Counted from the first letter of the stretch, positions 42,112 through 50,309 are shown. The stretch is DNA of 64,000 nucleotides from Paenibacillus oenotherae (GCF_019443105.1 NZ_JAHZIJ010000016.1:50759-114758); one strand, 5' to 3'. Numbers and translations are program-made. Notes: a model not told the origin generated them from the sequence alone.

Positions 42112-42876
42112 GTGATGGAGGATGAACACAATTATTCGGCAAGCAATTACCGAACGCCTGATGGAGCGCCTACCGATATTGTTATCTTCACAATAACATC
42201 ACGGGAACGTGAATCAGGGAAGAAGTCGCTGCCCATTCGGGAGCTGCAGCTGCTGCTCATTCAGCGGAAGGTATGGCCTTTTATAGGGAAGTGGGCCTTG
42301 CCCGGAGGATTTACGAGAGAGTCTGAGACGGTTCAGGAGTGCGCCGAACGCGAGCTGTTGGAGGAGACGGGAGTAAGTGATGTGCACATTGAATATTTCA
42401 ATGTCTACAGCATGCCGGGACGTGATCCCAGAGGCTGGATGATCTCGCATGCTTTTCTCGCACTGGTGAAGGAGGATGTGCTGCTGGATCGCCGGGCTTC
42501 GGTCGATGCGGCGGATGTACGACTGCTGCGGGTAAGCGAGGCTTTGTCTCTGGAGCTTGCTTTTGACCATGGCATTATTATTGGAGATGCACTGCACAAG
42601 ATTCGCGAGAAAATGCTGACAACGACGATTGCCAAGGAATTTCTCCCGGAGGAGTTTACGATTGGCGAGCTATATCAGGTTATCCAGACGGTGATTCCGG
42701 AGTTCGAGGAGAAGAATTTTATCCGCAAGGTGACGTCCACCCAGATCAGGAAAGGTATTATTGAAGAGGTCCGGGAAGAGACGGGAGAATTGAAATCTTC
42801 GAACAAATATTCACAGCGGGCAGCCCAGCTGTACCGGTTCACAGACTATGAGCCGCAGCTGTCCATTTATAGCTAG
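42112..42876 (+). CDS. NrtR-like Nudix domain transcriptional regulator
   Basis: The ~254-residue protein has an N-terminal Nudix domain with an intact Nudix box (GFTRESE-x7-RELLEETGV, about 65-90) and a C-terminal winged-helix region (about 165-235, FTIGELYQVIQTVIPEFEEKNFIRKVTSTQIRKGII in parts). This is the NrtR architecture; NrtR proteins repress NAD genes and respond to ADP-ribose. The intact box suggests it may also hydrolyse its ligand. AAGGTGG precedes three candidate starts (GTG 42109, GTG 42112, ATG 42115). It is the first gene of the operon with Prs-like and NAMPT-like enzymes. Confidence 0.88.
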   Translation: MMEDEHNYSASNYRTPDGAPTDIVIFTITSRERESGKKSLPIRELQLLLIQRKVWPFIGKWALPGGFTRESETVQECAERELLEETGVSDVHIEYFNVYSMPGRDPRGWMISHAFLALVKEDVLLDRRASVDAADVRLLRVSEALSLELAFDHGIIIGDALHKIREKMLTTTIAKEFLPEEFTIGELYQVIQTVIPEFEEKNFIRKVTSTQIRKGIIEEVREETGELKSSNKYSQRAAQLYRFTDYEPQLSIYS

Positions 42877-42957
42877 TTCGCTGCAGCAAGCAAGGCATCT
42901 GCTCTAACTGACAGGCTGGCAGTGTGAGGTATAGAAACTTCGAGGAGTGTGGTTGGT

Positions 42958-43776
42958 GTGATGAAGCTGAATGAGACGGAGCTGGAGGAGAATATTTTCC
43001 CCAATGGCGAAACGTTAGTGAACGGGGAACAAATACTGGCTGCTGCGACCGAGGGTGTCAATACGATCCTGTTCAAATATGGACATGACGGCGATCTGAT
43101 CAAGCTGATGTTTCTGAAAAATTTCATGGATGATCACGGCCTGGCTGCACGCCTTGTCATTACTTATATGCCCTACAGCCGGATGGACCGGGTGGAAGGC
43201 GCCTCTGTCTTCACATTGAAGTATGCCGCTAATTTCATCAATGCGCTGCAGTTCCAATCGGTCACGGTTGTTGAGCCTCATTCAGATGTGACACTGGCTC
43301 TGCTGAACAAGAGCAACGCCGTCTATCCGTCGGTCGAACTGCTGGGCAAGGTTGCTGCGGAAGTGAACTTCAATGTGGAGGAGGATTATTTGTTCTTCCC
43401 CGACGCCGGTGCGCAGAAGCGGTACAGCAAGGTCAAGGGCTACAGGCAGTTGGTTGGCTTCAAGGTACGGGATTTCCAGACCGGGCAGATCAAGCAGCTG
43501 GATGTCGTCGGCCATGTGGACAATGGCGGCAAGGGCTTCAAGGCGATTATTGTCGATGATCTGTGCTCGTATGGCGGAACCTTCATGATGAGCGCCGAGA
43601 AGCTCAAGGAGATTGGAGCAGCCGAAATCTATTTGCTGGTCGGGCATTGCGAGACTTCCATCTATAAAGGAAAAATACCGGATTCTGATATCATTACGAG
43701 AGTGTTTACGACTGACACGATACTAGGGCAATCCGAGCATGACAAAATACAGGTGTACCCATTAGGAGGCCAATAA
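42958..43776 (+). CDS. Prs-like phosphoribosyl-pyrophosphate (or ADPR-pyrophosphate) synthetase
   Basis: The ~272-residue protein has Prs-family motifs: FPNGETLV near the N terminus, YMPYSRMDRVEGASVFTLKYAANFIN (in parts; like PY-x-x-x-DR), PDAGAQKRY, and the PRPP loop AIIVDDLCSYGGTF (about 200-213). It is about 40 residues shorter than housekeeping Prs. Pairing with a NAMPT-like gene suggests that it supplies the sugar pyrophosphate for NAD salvage. Some phage Prs-like enzymes of such pairs use ADP-ribose (NARP1 pathway), so the substrate is open. GAGGAG is 10 nt before GTG 42958; ATG 42961 is also possible. Confidence 0.82.
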   Translation: MMKLNETELEENIFPNGETLVNGEQILAAATEGVNTILFKYGHDGDLIKLMFLKNFMDDHGLAARLVITYMPYSRMDRVEGASVFTLKYAANFINALQFQSVTVVEPHSDVTLALLNKSNAVYPSVELLGKVAAEVNFNVEEDYLFFPDAGAQKRYSKVKGYRQLVGFKVRDFQTGQIKQLDVVGHVDNGGKGFKAIIVDDLCSYGGTFMMSAEKLKEIGAAEIYLLVGHCETSIYKGKIPDSDIITRVFTTDTILGQSEHDKIQVYPLGGQ

Positions 43777-43777
43777 T

Positions 43778-45265
43778 ATGACAAGCAATTATACCTATCC
43801 AGCTACACTGCTCTGTGATTTCTACAAGGTCAGCCATAAGAATCAATATCCCAAGGGAACGGAGCTTGTCTACTCGACATGGACGGCAAGAACGAGCAGG
43901 CTTGAAGATATTCATGAGGTGGTGGCGTTTGGATTCCAGGCTTTCATTAAGGAGTATTTGATCGACTACTTTAATGAGCATTTCTTCGCTAGAACGAAAG
44001 AGGAGGTTGCCGATGAATATCGCAGAGTCCTGAAGTACGCGCTAGGCGTGCAATCGCCTGATGCCTCGCATATTGAAGAGCTGCATGACCTGGGCTATTT
44101 GCCGATCAAGATCAAAGCGGTCAAGGAAGGGACGCTTGTACCTGTCAAGGTGCCCATGCTGACAATTGAGAATACGGCGCCGCAGTTCTTCTGGCTGACG
44201 AATTATCTGGAGACGTTAATGTCGTGCCAGCTGTGGATGCCGGCTACCAGCGCGACTTTGGCGCTTGAATACCGCAAAATTCTGGAGAAGTATGGAAGAG
44301 AGACGAATGGCGATACATCGGGCGTTCCGTTCCAGGGACATGATTTCTCGATGCGGGGCATGAGCTCGCTGGAAGCGGCCAAGAGCAGCGGCGGAGGCCA
44401 CCTGCTGTCGTTCACGGGCACGGATACCATTCCGGCTATTCTTTATCTGGAGAACTATTACGGGGCGGATATGGAGAAGGAGCTGGTCGGAACTTCGATT
44501 CCTGCTACAGAGCATAGTGTGATGTGCGCGCACGGCAAGGACGAGATGGCATCGTACCGATATTTGATCAATGAGGTCTATCCTGCCGGGTTCGTATCGA
44601 TTGTGTCGGATACATGGGATTTGTGGAGTGTTCTGAACGTTGTGATCCGGGGGCTTAAAGAGGACATTCTCGCCCGTGACGGAAGAGTGGTCATTCGCCC
44701 CGATAGCGGTGATCCTGTCAGAATCATCTGCGGCGATCCGGAATCGGACAATGAATTTGCCCGCAAAGGCGTGATCGAGATCCTGTGGGAAATTTTTGGA
44801 GGGACGATTACGGAGAAGGGCTACAAGCAGCTCGACAGCCATATCGGCGCGATCTACGGGGATGCCATTACGATCAGCCGCTGCCGGGAAATCTGTGAGA
44901 AGCTGGCGGCCAAAGGCTTCGCATCGACCAATATGGTCTACGGCATCGGCTCGTATACGTACCAGTACAACACGCGGGATACGTTCGGCTTTGCGCTGAA
45001 ATCGACCTTCACGATTGTGAACGGGGAAGAGCGCAAGATCTTCAAGGATCCTGTTACGGACAGCGGCAACTTCAAGAAGTCGCAGACCGGCCTCGTACTG
45101 GTCACCGAGCAGAACGGCAGGCTCGACTATACCGATAATCTCAGTGTGGCGGAATTCAAAAGCAAGGAAGCGGAGGACCTGCTGGAGGTGGTATTCGAGA
45201 ACGGCAAGTTGATTCGTGATCAATCGCTGGCTGAAATCCGTGCAAATGTGCTGGGCAATCTGTAG
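43778..45265 (+). CDS. nadV: Nicotinamide phosphoribosyltransferase (NAMPT/NadV type)
   Basis: The 495-residue protein matches NAMPT: CDFYKVSHKNQYPKGTE near the N terminus, GHDFSMRGMSSLEAA (about 187-201), FTGTDTIPAI, STEHSV-like ATEHSVMCA, SIVSDTWDLWSVL and RPDSGDPVRI (about 307-316). NAMPT joins nicotinamide and PRPP to NMN. An alternative is the Namat enzyme of NARP1, which has the same fold and uses ADPR-pyrophosphate. It starts 1 nt after the Prs-like stop (RBS GGAGGCC overlaps that gene's end), so both are coupled. Confidence 0.9.
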   Translation: MTSNYTYPATLLCDFYKVSHKNQYPKGTELVYSTWTARTSRLEDIHEVVAFGFQAFIKEYLIDYFNEHFFARTKEEVADEYRRVLKYALGVQSPDASHIEELHDLGYLPIKIKAVKEGTLVPVKVPMLTIENTAPQFFWLTNYLETLMSCQLWMPATSATLALEYRKILEKYGRETNGDTSGVPFQGHDFSMRGMSSLEAAKSSGGGHLLSFTGTDTIPAILYLENYYGADMEKELVGTSIPATEHSVMCAHGKDEMASYRYLINEVYPAGFVSIVSDTWDLWSVLNVVIRGLKEDILARDGRVVIRPDSGDPVRIICGDPESDNEFARKGVIEILWEIFGGTITEKGYKQLDSHIGAIYGDAITISRCREICEKLAAKGFASTNMVYGIGSYTYQYNTRDTFGFALKSTFTIVNGEERKIFKDPVTDSGNFKKSQTGLVLVTEQNGRLDYTDNLSVAEFKSKEAEDLLEVVFENGKLIRDQSLAEIRANVLGNL

Positions 45266-45267
45266 CA

Positions 45268-45603
45268 TGATGTGAAAAGATGCTTCCAAACCACTAAAAA
45301 GTGGGACTGGAAGCATCTTTTCTTGTATATGGGGACTCTGAAATCATCAGGCAACTTTCTGGACAACCCCTCCTCCAAGTGTGGTGTGAAGGCAGCGTGG
45401 CGGAGTAAGAAGCCTGCGAATGTGCATGAATTTCGGTTGCAAGAAGCCATAATGGTGAAATGCCTGCAATCATGCATGAATTTTTGGGGAAATTGGCCGG
45501 TATGGAGAAACTGAGATGAAATACCTGCCCTCTGGCAGGCATTTCACCTTTATCAGGCCAGAAACGAAAAAATACATGCCGTTTCGCATGTTTTACCTTT
45601 TTT
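45268..45603 (+). repeat. Three-hairpin intergenic element, copy D, with terminator-like module
   Basis: It opens with the hairpin AAAAGATGCTTCCA ... TGGAAGCATCTTTT (about 45275-45322), only 10 nt after the nadV stop, which can terminate the operon. A degenerate terminal-repeat-like AACTTTCTGGACAACCCC lies at about 45353-45370. CCTGC units start at 45413, 45463 and 45524 (50 and 61 nt apart), and GAAACG/CGTTTC follows near 45564-45592. It lies between convergent nadV and the AraC gene. Confidence 0.8.
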
Positions 45604-45606
45604 TTG

Positions 45607-46401
45607 TTATCGCTGTGTCTCCCGGTAGGTGGCCGGTGACATGTCGTATTTGCTCCTGAAGATTCGGTAGAAGTAGGAATAGCTGCCGAAGCCGCATGTC
45701 TCCGCGATCTGCTCCAGCGACATTGTGCTGTATTTCATTCGTTCAATTGCCATTGATAATCGGACATTTTGGGTATATTGAATAATGGTTGCCCCGAAGC
45801 ATTCCTTAAACAGGTGAACCGTCCGGGAGACGCTGAGCCCGACATGGTCGGCGATATCCTGCAGGGAGAACGACATGCTTGCCTGCTCATCGATAAAGTT
45901 CTTCATGCGCGTTGCGACGAAGGATTTGCCCTTTAGAGCAGATTGCGTAGTGATGGAGCGGTCCAGTCCAAGGCACAGCGAACGGAGCAAATAATCGGCC
46001 AGCTCGGGATCCTGCTCCTCGAAACGCCTTTTCTCGAGTATAAGCGCCCGCCAGATGGAGAGCAGCCGCTCATCAGGGACGACCTTGACCTTCTGAGGCC
46101 GCTCCTGGCGGCTCCACCATTCATCAAGCCATGGCCCATTGCAAAGTACATAATAGTCGCCGCTGGATACATGGTCAGGCTCTTCTTCATTGTCACTGGC
46201 GACATTGAGATGATAAGAGTCTCCAGGCTTATACAGCAGCAGATCGCCTGTCTCGATACGCGTCATCTGCCCGTTAACAAGCGCTTGACAGGTTCCCTCT
46301 GTCTGCAGACGAAACAAGTAAGTGGGTAATGCTTCCTCATATCCAATCTGGAAGGGAGTGGAGTGATACGAAAAGCTGCAGTTCATAATTTCGGTTGTCA
46401 A
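45607..46401 (-). CDS. AraC family transcriptional regulator
   Basis: The TTG at 46401 has GGAGGAAGA 4-7 nt upstream and gives about 264 residues; open frame further out has no RBS. The N-terminal half is a cupin-type sensor (YLFRLQTEGTCQALVNGQMTRIETGDLLLY in parts). The C-terminal half has two HTHs with SLQDIADHVGLSVSRTVHLFKECFG and IAETCGFGSYSYFYRIFRSKYDMSPATYRE (in parts). It is divergent from the sugar isomerase/dehydrogenase pair, which it likely controls. Confidence 0.88.
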   Translation of the reverse strand: MTTEIMNCSFSYHSTPFQIGYEEALPTYLFRLQTEGTCQALVNGQMTRIETGDLLLYKPGDSYHLNVASDNEEEPDHVSSGDYYVLCNGPWLDEWWSRQERPQKVKVVPDERLLSIWRALILEKRRFEEQDPELADYLLRSLCLGLDRSITTQSALKGKSFVATRMKNFIDEQASMSFSLQDIADHVGLSVSRTVHLFKECFGATIIQYTQNVRLSMAIERMKYSTMSLEQIAETCGFGSYSYFYRIFRSKYDMSPATYRETQR

Positions 46402-46526
46402 AGCTCTTCCTCCAGTATTCATAGCAATATTGTTCATGTCGTTATTATATCCTACATCCACTTAAATGGATATATATATTATAATCGGTATCAGATCGGT
46501 AAAGTTAATATGAAGGGATGATCAGG

Positions 46527-47294
46527 ATGAAACTCGGGCTGCAAATGTATACGCTGCGCGACGATACGGAACGGGATTTTGCTGGAACGCTTAGACAGGT
46601 TGCTGAGATGGGTTATGAGGGCATTGAATTTGCCGGTTATGGCGATCTGTCAGCAGAAGAGATGCGCGATTTGCTTCAGGAGCTGGGATTGGAGGCTTTT
46701 GGCAGTCATGTGAGCTATCAGCGTCTTCAAGAAAATATGGATGAAGAAATCGCCTATTTGACAACAGTTGGAGCCCGTTACGTCGTCTGTCCGTATTTCA
46801 CGGAGGAGCAGCACAGCGGCGGCGAACCATTCTGGCGTGGCGTGTTCAAGGATTTTGCCGAATTCGGAGCGAGGCTTCGGAAGGAAGGACTCCAATTCGC
46901 TTATCATAATCATGATTTTGAATTTGCGGGCAGGATCGATGGTGAATATATTTTGGATGCGATGTACAGTACGGTGAGCGAGGATTTGCTGAAGGTTGAG
47001 ATGGATATCGGCTGGGTGCAATATTCGGGCTTAGATCCGCTTGCTTATATCGCCAAGTACAAAGGGCGGCTGCCGCTGCTTCATCTGAAGGATTTCCGCA
47101 AGGGTGAGCCGGGAGCGGAGATTGATACGGTAGAGCTGGGCCAGGGAGATCTTGCGCTCAATGCTATTATCGGGGCGGCTCGGGAAGCGGGTGTGGAGTG
47201 GTTGATTGTGGAGCAGGACCGCTGTGCGAATCCTCCTCTCGCTTCTGTAAAAACAAGCATGGAATGGTTGAAAGCAAACGGCCATAGAGGTTAA
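46527..47294 (+). CDS. Sugar phosphate isomerase/epimerase (xylose isomerase-like TIM barrel)
   Basis: The ATG at 46527 has GAAGGGATG about 7 nt upstream. The ~255-residue protein shows the IolE/IolI-type barrel: KLGLQMYTLRDDTERDF, GYEGIEFAGYGD, FAYHNHDFEF (metal His), EMDIGWVQYSGLDPL, LLHLKDFRKGE and WLIVEQDR. These enzymes act on inositol or keto-sugar derivatives. It precedes a Gfo/Idh/MocA oxidoreductase by 51 nt, a common pair for oxidised sugar or inositol breakdown. Exact substrate unknown. Confidence 0.88.
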   Translation: MKLGLQMYTLRDDTERDFAGTLRQVAEMGYEGIEFAGYGDLSAEEMRDLLQELGLEAFGSHVSYQRLQENMDEEIAYLTTVGARYVVCPYFTEEQHSGGEPFWRGVFKDFAEFGARLRKEGLQFAYHNHDFEFAGRIDGEYILDAMYSTVSEDLLKVEMDIGWVQYSGLDPLAYIAKYKGRLPLLHLKDFRKGEPGAEIDTVELGQGDLALNAIIGAAREAGVEWLIVEQDRCANPPLASVKTSMEWLKANGHRG

Positions 47295-47345
47295 TATAGG
47301 TACTATAGTAATTAAACCATCATACAAGAGGAGCCATATTGTACA

Positions 47346-48365
47346 ATGAACAAGATTAGAGTGGCAGTAATCGGCTGTGGAGCTATCGCCGAAAGAAGAC
47401 ACATTCCGGAGCATGCAGCCAATCCGAATGTCGAATTAGTCGCTTTCTGCGATCCGAAACTGGAACGCGCCCAGAAGTACGCAGATCAATTCGGTGCCCA
47501 GGCGTTTGCTAATTATGAGGATTTGCTGAATCAGATCAAGCCGGATGCGGTCAGCGTATGTACGCCGAACTACCTGCATGCTCCAGTTTCCATTGCTGCG
47601 GCAAAAGGGGGCGCGCACGTACTGGTTGAGAAGCCGATGGCTGTAACGGATGCTGAAGCGGCTGCGATGATCGAAGCGGCTGCGAGTAATGGGGTCAAGC
47701 TGATGGTTGGCCATAACCAGCGTATGATGCCGCCTCACGTGAAGGCCAAAGAAATTTTGCAAAGCGGCGTATTGGGCCGGGTACTGACCTTCCGCACGAC
47801 CTTCGGACACCCGGGGCCAGAGGGATGGAGTCTTGACGGTGCAAACAGCTGGTTCTTCCGCAAGGAAGAGGCCATTATGGGCGCTATGGGCGACCTCGGC
47901 GTTCACAAGTCCGATCTGATCCGCTATCTGCTTGACGATGAAGTCGCTCAAGTAACCGGATTCATCGGTACCCTGGATAAAAAGGATACGCAAGTGGATG
48001 ACAACTCCTCTTGTCTTCTCCGGATGAAGAGCGGCGCAATCGGCACGCTCGTAGCAAGCTGGACCTATTACAAAGGTGAAGATAACAGCACTGTTCTCTG
48101 GTGTGAGAACGGCGTCATGAAGATCGGAACAGATCCGCATGACCAGATTATCGTTGAGCTTCGCAATGGCGAGATCAACCGCTACAATGTAGGTGCGATC
48201 GCCACCAATGAGAAGCAGGAGACCAGCGGAATCATCGATGCCTTTGTTGAGAGCATTGTGACGAATACAACGCCAAGCATCCCCGGTGAAGAAGGGCGCA
48301 AATCGCTGGCTGTTATTCTGGCCGCATTCGAATCACAGGAAACGGGCCGCATCATTAATCTGTAG
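47346..48365 (+). CDS. Gfo/Idh/MocA family NAD(P)-dependent oxidoreductase
   Basis: The 339-residue protein has an N-terminal Rossmann motif (VAVIGCGAIAERRHIPEH), the family signature VEKPMAVTDAEA (about 95-106), and a C-terminal alpha/beta domain with GHNQRMMPPHVKA and GDLGVHKSDLIRYLL (catalytic Asp/His region). It likely oxidises a cyclic sugar or inositol made or used by the preceding isomerase. AGAGGAGCC lies upstream of the ATG. It is the last gene of this two-gene operon. Confidence 0.92.
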   Translation: MNKIRVAVIGCGAIAERRHIPEHAANPNVELVAFCDPKLERAQKYADQFGAQAFANYEDLLNQIKPDAVSVCTPNYLHAPVSIAAAKGGAHVLVEKPMAVTDAEAAAMIEAAASNGVKLMVGHNQRMMPPHVKAKEILQSGVLGRVLTFRTTFGHPGPEGWSLDGANSWFFRKEEAIMGAMGDLGVHKSDLIRYLLDDEVAQVTGFIGTLDKKDTQVDDNSSCLLRMKSGAIGTLVASWTYYKGEDNSTVLWCENGVMKIGTDPHDQIIVELRNGEINRYNVGAIATNEKQETSGIIDAFVESIVTNTTPSIPGEEGRKSLAVILAAFESQETGRIINL

Positions 48366-48417
48366 CTTAATGTTGCAACGGTGTCCTTAGGGATACAGTT
48401 ATCGCATAGCCATTTCC

Positions 48418-48464
48418 ATGCAAGCCCGGTACCCGTTCGTCGGGGCCGGGCTTGCTGCTTTGTT
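48418..48464 (+). terminator. Hairpin after the oxidoreductase gene
   Basis: GCAAGCCCGG (48420-48429) pairs perfectly with CCGGGCTTGC (48446-48455). The tail TGCTTTGTT is only moderately T-rich. Confidence 0.65.
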
Positions 48465-48576
48465 CCTGGCTGCGTCCACACCGCACCGGCGCGATGTGGT
48501 GCTGCATGACGGTGGTCGACCACATTGATTGGCTGCTGCTGGAATGGTACAATTTGAGCAAATGAGGGGGTGCGGT

Positions 48577-49068
48577 ATGAAGGCGATATACGCGGGAAGT
48601 TTCGATCCGATTACACTCGGTCATGTTTCTGTTATCGAGCGGGCTTTCAAGCTGTTCGACCAAGTCCATATCGTAGTAGCCAACAATCGTTCGAAAAGCC
48701 ATCTGTTCACGTTGAAGCAGCGGACAGAGCTGGTGGAGCGTTCGATTCCGAGCCAATATGCGGGGCGTACGGTCATCACTCCTTTTGAAGGCATTGTTGC
48801 TGACTATATTAATCAGTATGGGATCGACGCCGTTATTCGGGGCATACGCAATGCGACGGATCTGGAATATGAGCTTCAACTGGAGCAGTATATACGCAAT
48901 ACAACCTCCGCGGAGACGGTGTATCTGTCACCTTATACGCAGCATATGCAGACAAACAGCTCGCTTGTACGGATGTTTTTCCAGTCGGGCAAGCATGAGC
49001 TGGCCAGTCACTATATGAGCCCGGACGCCTATCAATTGGCGCTGCTCTACGAATTGGGGGCGCGATGA
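48577..49068 (+). CDS. CoaD-like phosphopantetheine adenylyltransferase
   Basis: The ATG at 48577 has GAGGGGGTGCGG just upstream. The 163-residue protein keeps the nucleotidyltransferase motif YAGSFDPITLGHVSVIERA (TxGH) and IRGIRNATDLEYELQLEQY. The C-terminal motif is TNSSLVRMFF, where housekeeping CoaD has an SSSLVRE-type segment, and the QLEQYIRN segment also differs from the usual MNR. It may be the cell's CoaD or a diverged paralogue with another substrate. It is coupled to the MBL gene, which starts 1 nt after its stop. Confidence 0.8.
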   Translation: MKAIYAGSFDPITLGHVSVIERAFKLFDQVHIVVANNRSKSHLFTLKQRTELVERSIPSQYAGRTVITPFEGIVADYINQYGIDAVIRGIRNATDLEYELQLEQYIRNTTSAETVYLSPYTQHMQTNSSLVRMFFQSGKHELASHYMSPDAYQLALLYELGAR

Positions 49069-49069
49069 G

Positions 49070-49810
49070 ATGAGATTGACGCTATTAGGCCCGTGGGGCG
49101 CTTATCCCAAGGCAGGTGAAGCGACTGCGGGGTATTTGATCGAGCATGGGGGCCGCAATATACTGATTGACTGCGGCAGCGGCGTTCTGGCGAAGCTCCA
49201 GCAATATAAGCGTCTGGATGAGCTGGATGCCGTCTATATATCGCATGGGCATTATGATCATGTCGCCGATCTTGGCTGCTTGCAGTATGCGTGCCTGATC
49301 GACACGGATTTGGGCAGGCGCAGCAGCGTTCTGCCGATCCATTTCGCTAGCGAGCGTGATGGGCGGATACCGTTCCAGTCGATGAGCGGCTCGGAAATCC
49401 GGCGAATCGAAGCGGGACAGACTGCCACCGACAGCAGCGGACTAAGCATAACCTTCTTCAAGACTTTCCACGGCGCTTATTGCCTGGGAATGGATATACG
49501 TGTAGATGGCCGCAAGATCGTCTACACGGCGGATACTTACTATGATGAATCGCTTATCAAGCATTGTGCTGATGCGGAAGTGCTCATTGCGGAGACTTCC
49601 TTCTATAAGGAGATAAGGGACGCCAAGAAATATGGTCACATGAATACGGAAGATGTAGGTGTTCTGGCGCGCGAAGCGGGTGTGGGCAAGGTCGTTCTGA
49701 CGCATTTGCCGCACTTCGGCAACATCGAGCAGCTTGCGGCGGAGGTTGGCGATATCTACAGCGGCAAGATTGAGACGGCTTACTGCGGGATGGTCATCGA
49801 GTTGTCATAA
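49070..49810 (+). CDS. MBL-fold metallohydrolase (YhfI/RNase Z-like)
   Basis: The 246-residue protein has LLIDCGSGVLAKLQQY, the metal motif YISHGHYDHVADLGCLQYA (in parts), KTFHGAYCLGMDI, KIVYTADTYYD, LIAETSFY and a late THLPHFG. This matches the YhfI/RNase Z-like branch of MBL hydrolases, whose members act on phosphodiesters. The substrate is not known. It forms an operon with the CoaD-like gene and ends at a terminator at about 49830. Confidence 0.85.
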   Translation: MRLTLLGPWGAYPKAGEATAGYLIEHGGRNILIDCGSGVLAKLQQYKRLDELDAVYISHGHYDHVADLGCLQYACLIDTDLGRRSSVLPIHFASERDGRIPFQSMSGSEIRRIEAGQTATDSSGLSITFFKTFHGAYCLGMDIRVDGRKIVYTADTYYDESLIKHCADAEVLIAETSFYKEIRDAKKYGHMNTEDVGVLAREAGVGKVVLTHLPHFGNIEQLAAEVGDIYSGKIETAYCGMVIELS

Positions 49811-49827
49811 AAAACGGTGCAGTGGAA

Positions 49828-49879
49828 TAGACTGTTCTTATGAGGTAGCGGATACTACTTCAGGAGTGCAGTCTTTTTT
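49828..49879 (+). terminator. Terminator after the MBL gene
   Basis: GACTG ... CAGTC outer arms, TGAGGTAG/CTACTTCA inner arms, then T6. Confidence 0.8.
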
Positions 49880-49900
49880 GTGATTTGAAGCCGGATTTAA

Positions 49901-49930
49901 TTGACATTGATAATCATTATCAATTACAAT
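49901..49930 (+). promoter_or_regulatory. Promoter with a perfect Fur box in the spacer
   Basis: TTGACA (49901-49906) and TACAAT (49925-49930) are spaced 18 bp. Between them TGATAATCATTATCA (49908-49922) is the exact Bacillus 7-1-7 Fur box. Iron-loaded Fur would cover both boxes. Confidence 0.9.
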
Positions 49931-49983
49931 GAAGTTATGCTGCTTAGGCATGCAAATTAATATAAATCGGGAAGTGATTCGTA

Positions 49984-50154
49984 GTGGGTGTTTTGTATGA
50001 GATCGTGACAGGCTCAAGAGAAGATACGGCTAGAATAGTGAATGACTCGATGGAATATATACTTGATGACGACAATCGGGATGCGGATATGAAGCAAGAA
50101 GCGATCCATGAATCTGTGTCTCTTGATGATAAGGAAGAATCGGCTTTTCCCTGA
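49984..50154 (+). CDS. Small acidic protein under a Fur-controlled promoter (putative)
   Basis: The GTG at 49984 has GGGAAG about 9 nt upstream and encodes 56 residues: MGVLYEIVTGSREDTARIVN, then a strongly acidic helix (DSMEYILDDDNRDADMKQEA) and EESAFP at the end. It is the only ORF on a transcript that starts near 49937 and ends at about 50227. No family recognised. It could instead be a small regulatory RNA with an incidental ORF. Confidence 0.5.
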   Translation: MGVLYEIVTGSREDTARIVNDSMEYILDDDNRDADMKQEAIHESVSLDDKEESAFP

Positions 50155-50195
50155 GAAAGTACAGGAGCGGTGTTAGTAATAGAATGGATGGATTC

Positions 50196-50229
50196 GGCCT
50201 GACGGCATGCTGCTGTCAGGTTTTTTATT
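50196..50229 (+). terminator. Terminator of the Fur-controlled transcript
   Basis: CCTGAC (50198-50203) pairs with GTCAGG (50215-50220), followed by T6. Confidence 0.9.
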
Positions 50230-50309
50230 ATTGAATATAAATAGGTGTAACGATTTATCATTATTGGTATTGACAACATAAAAGTTCAGCTTTATAGTAT
50301 GGTTATGTA

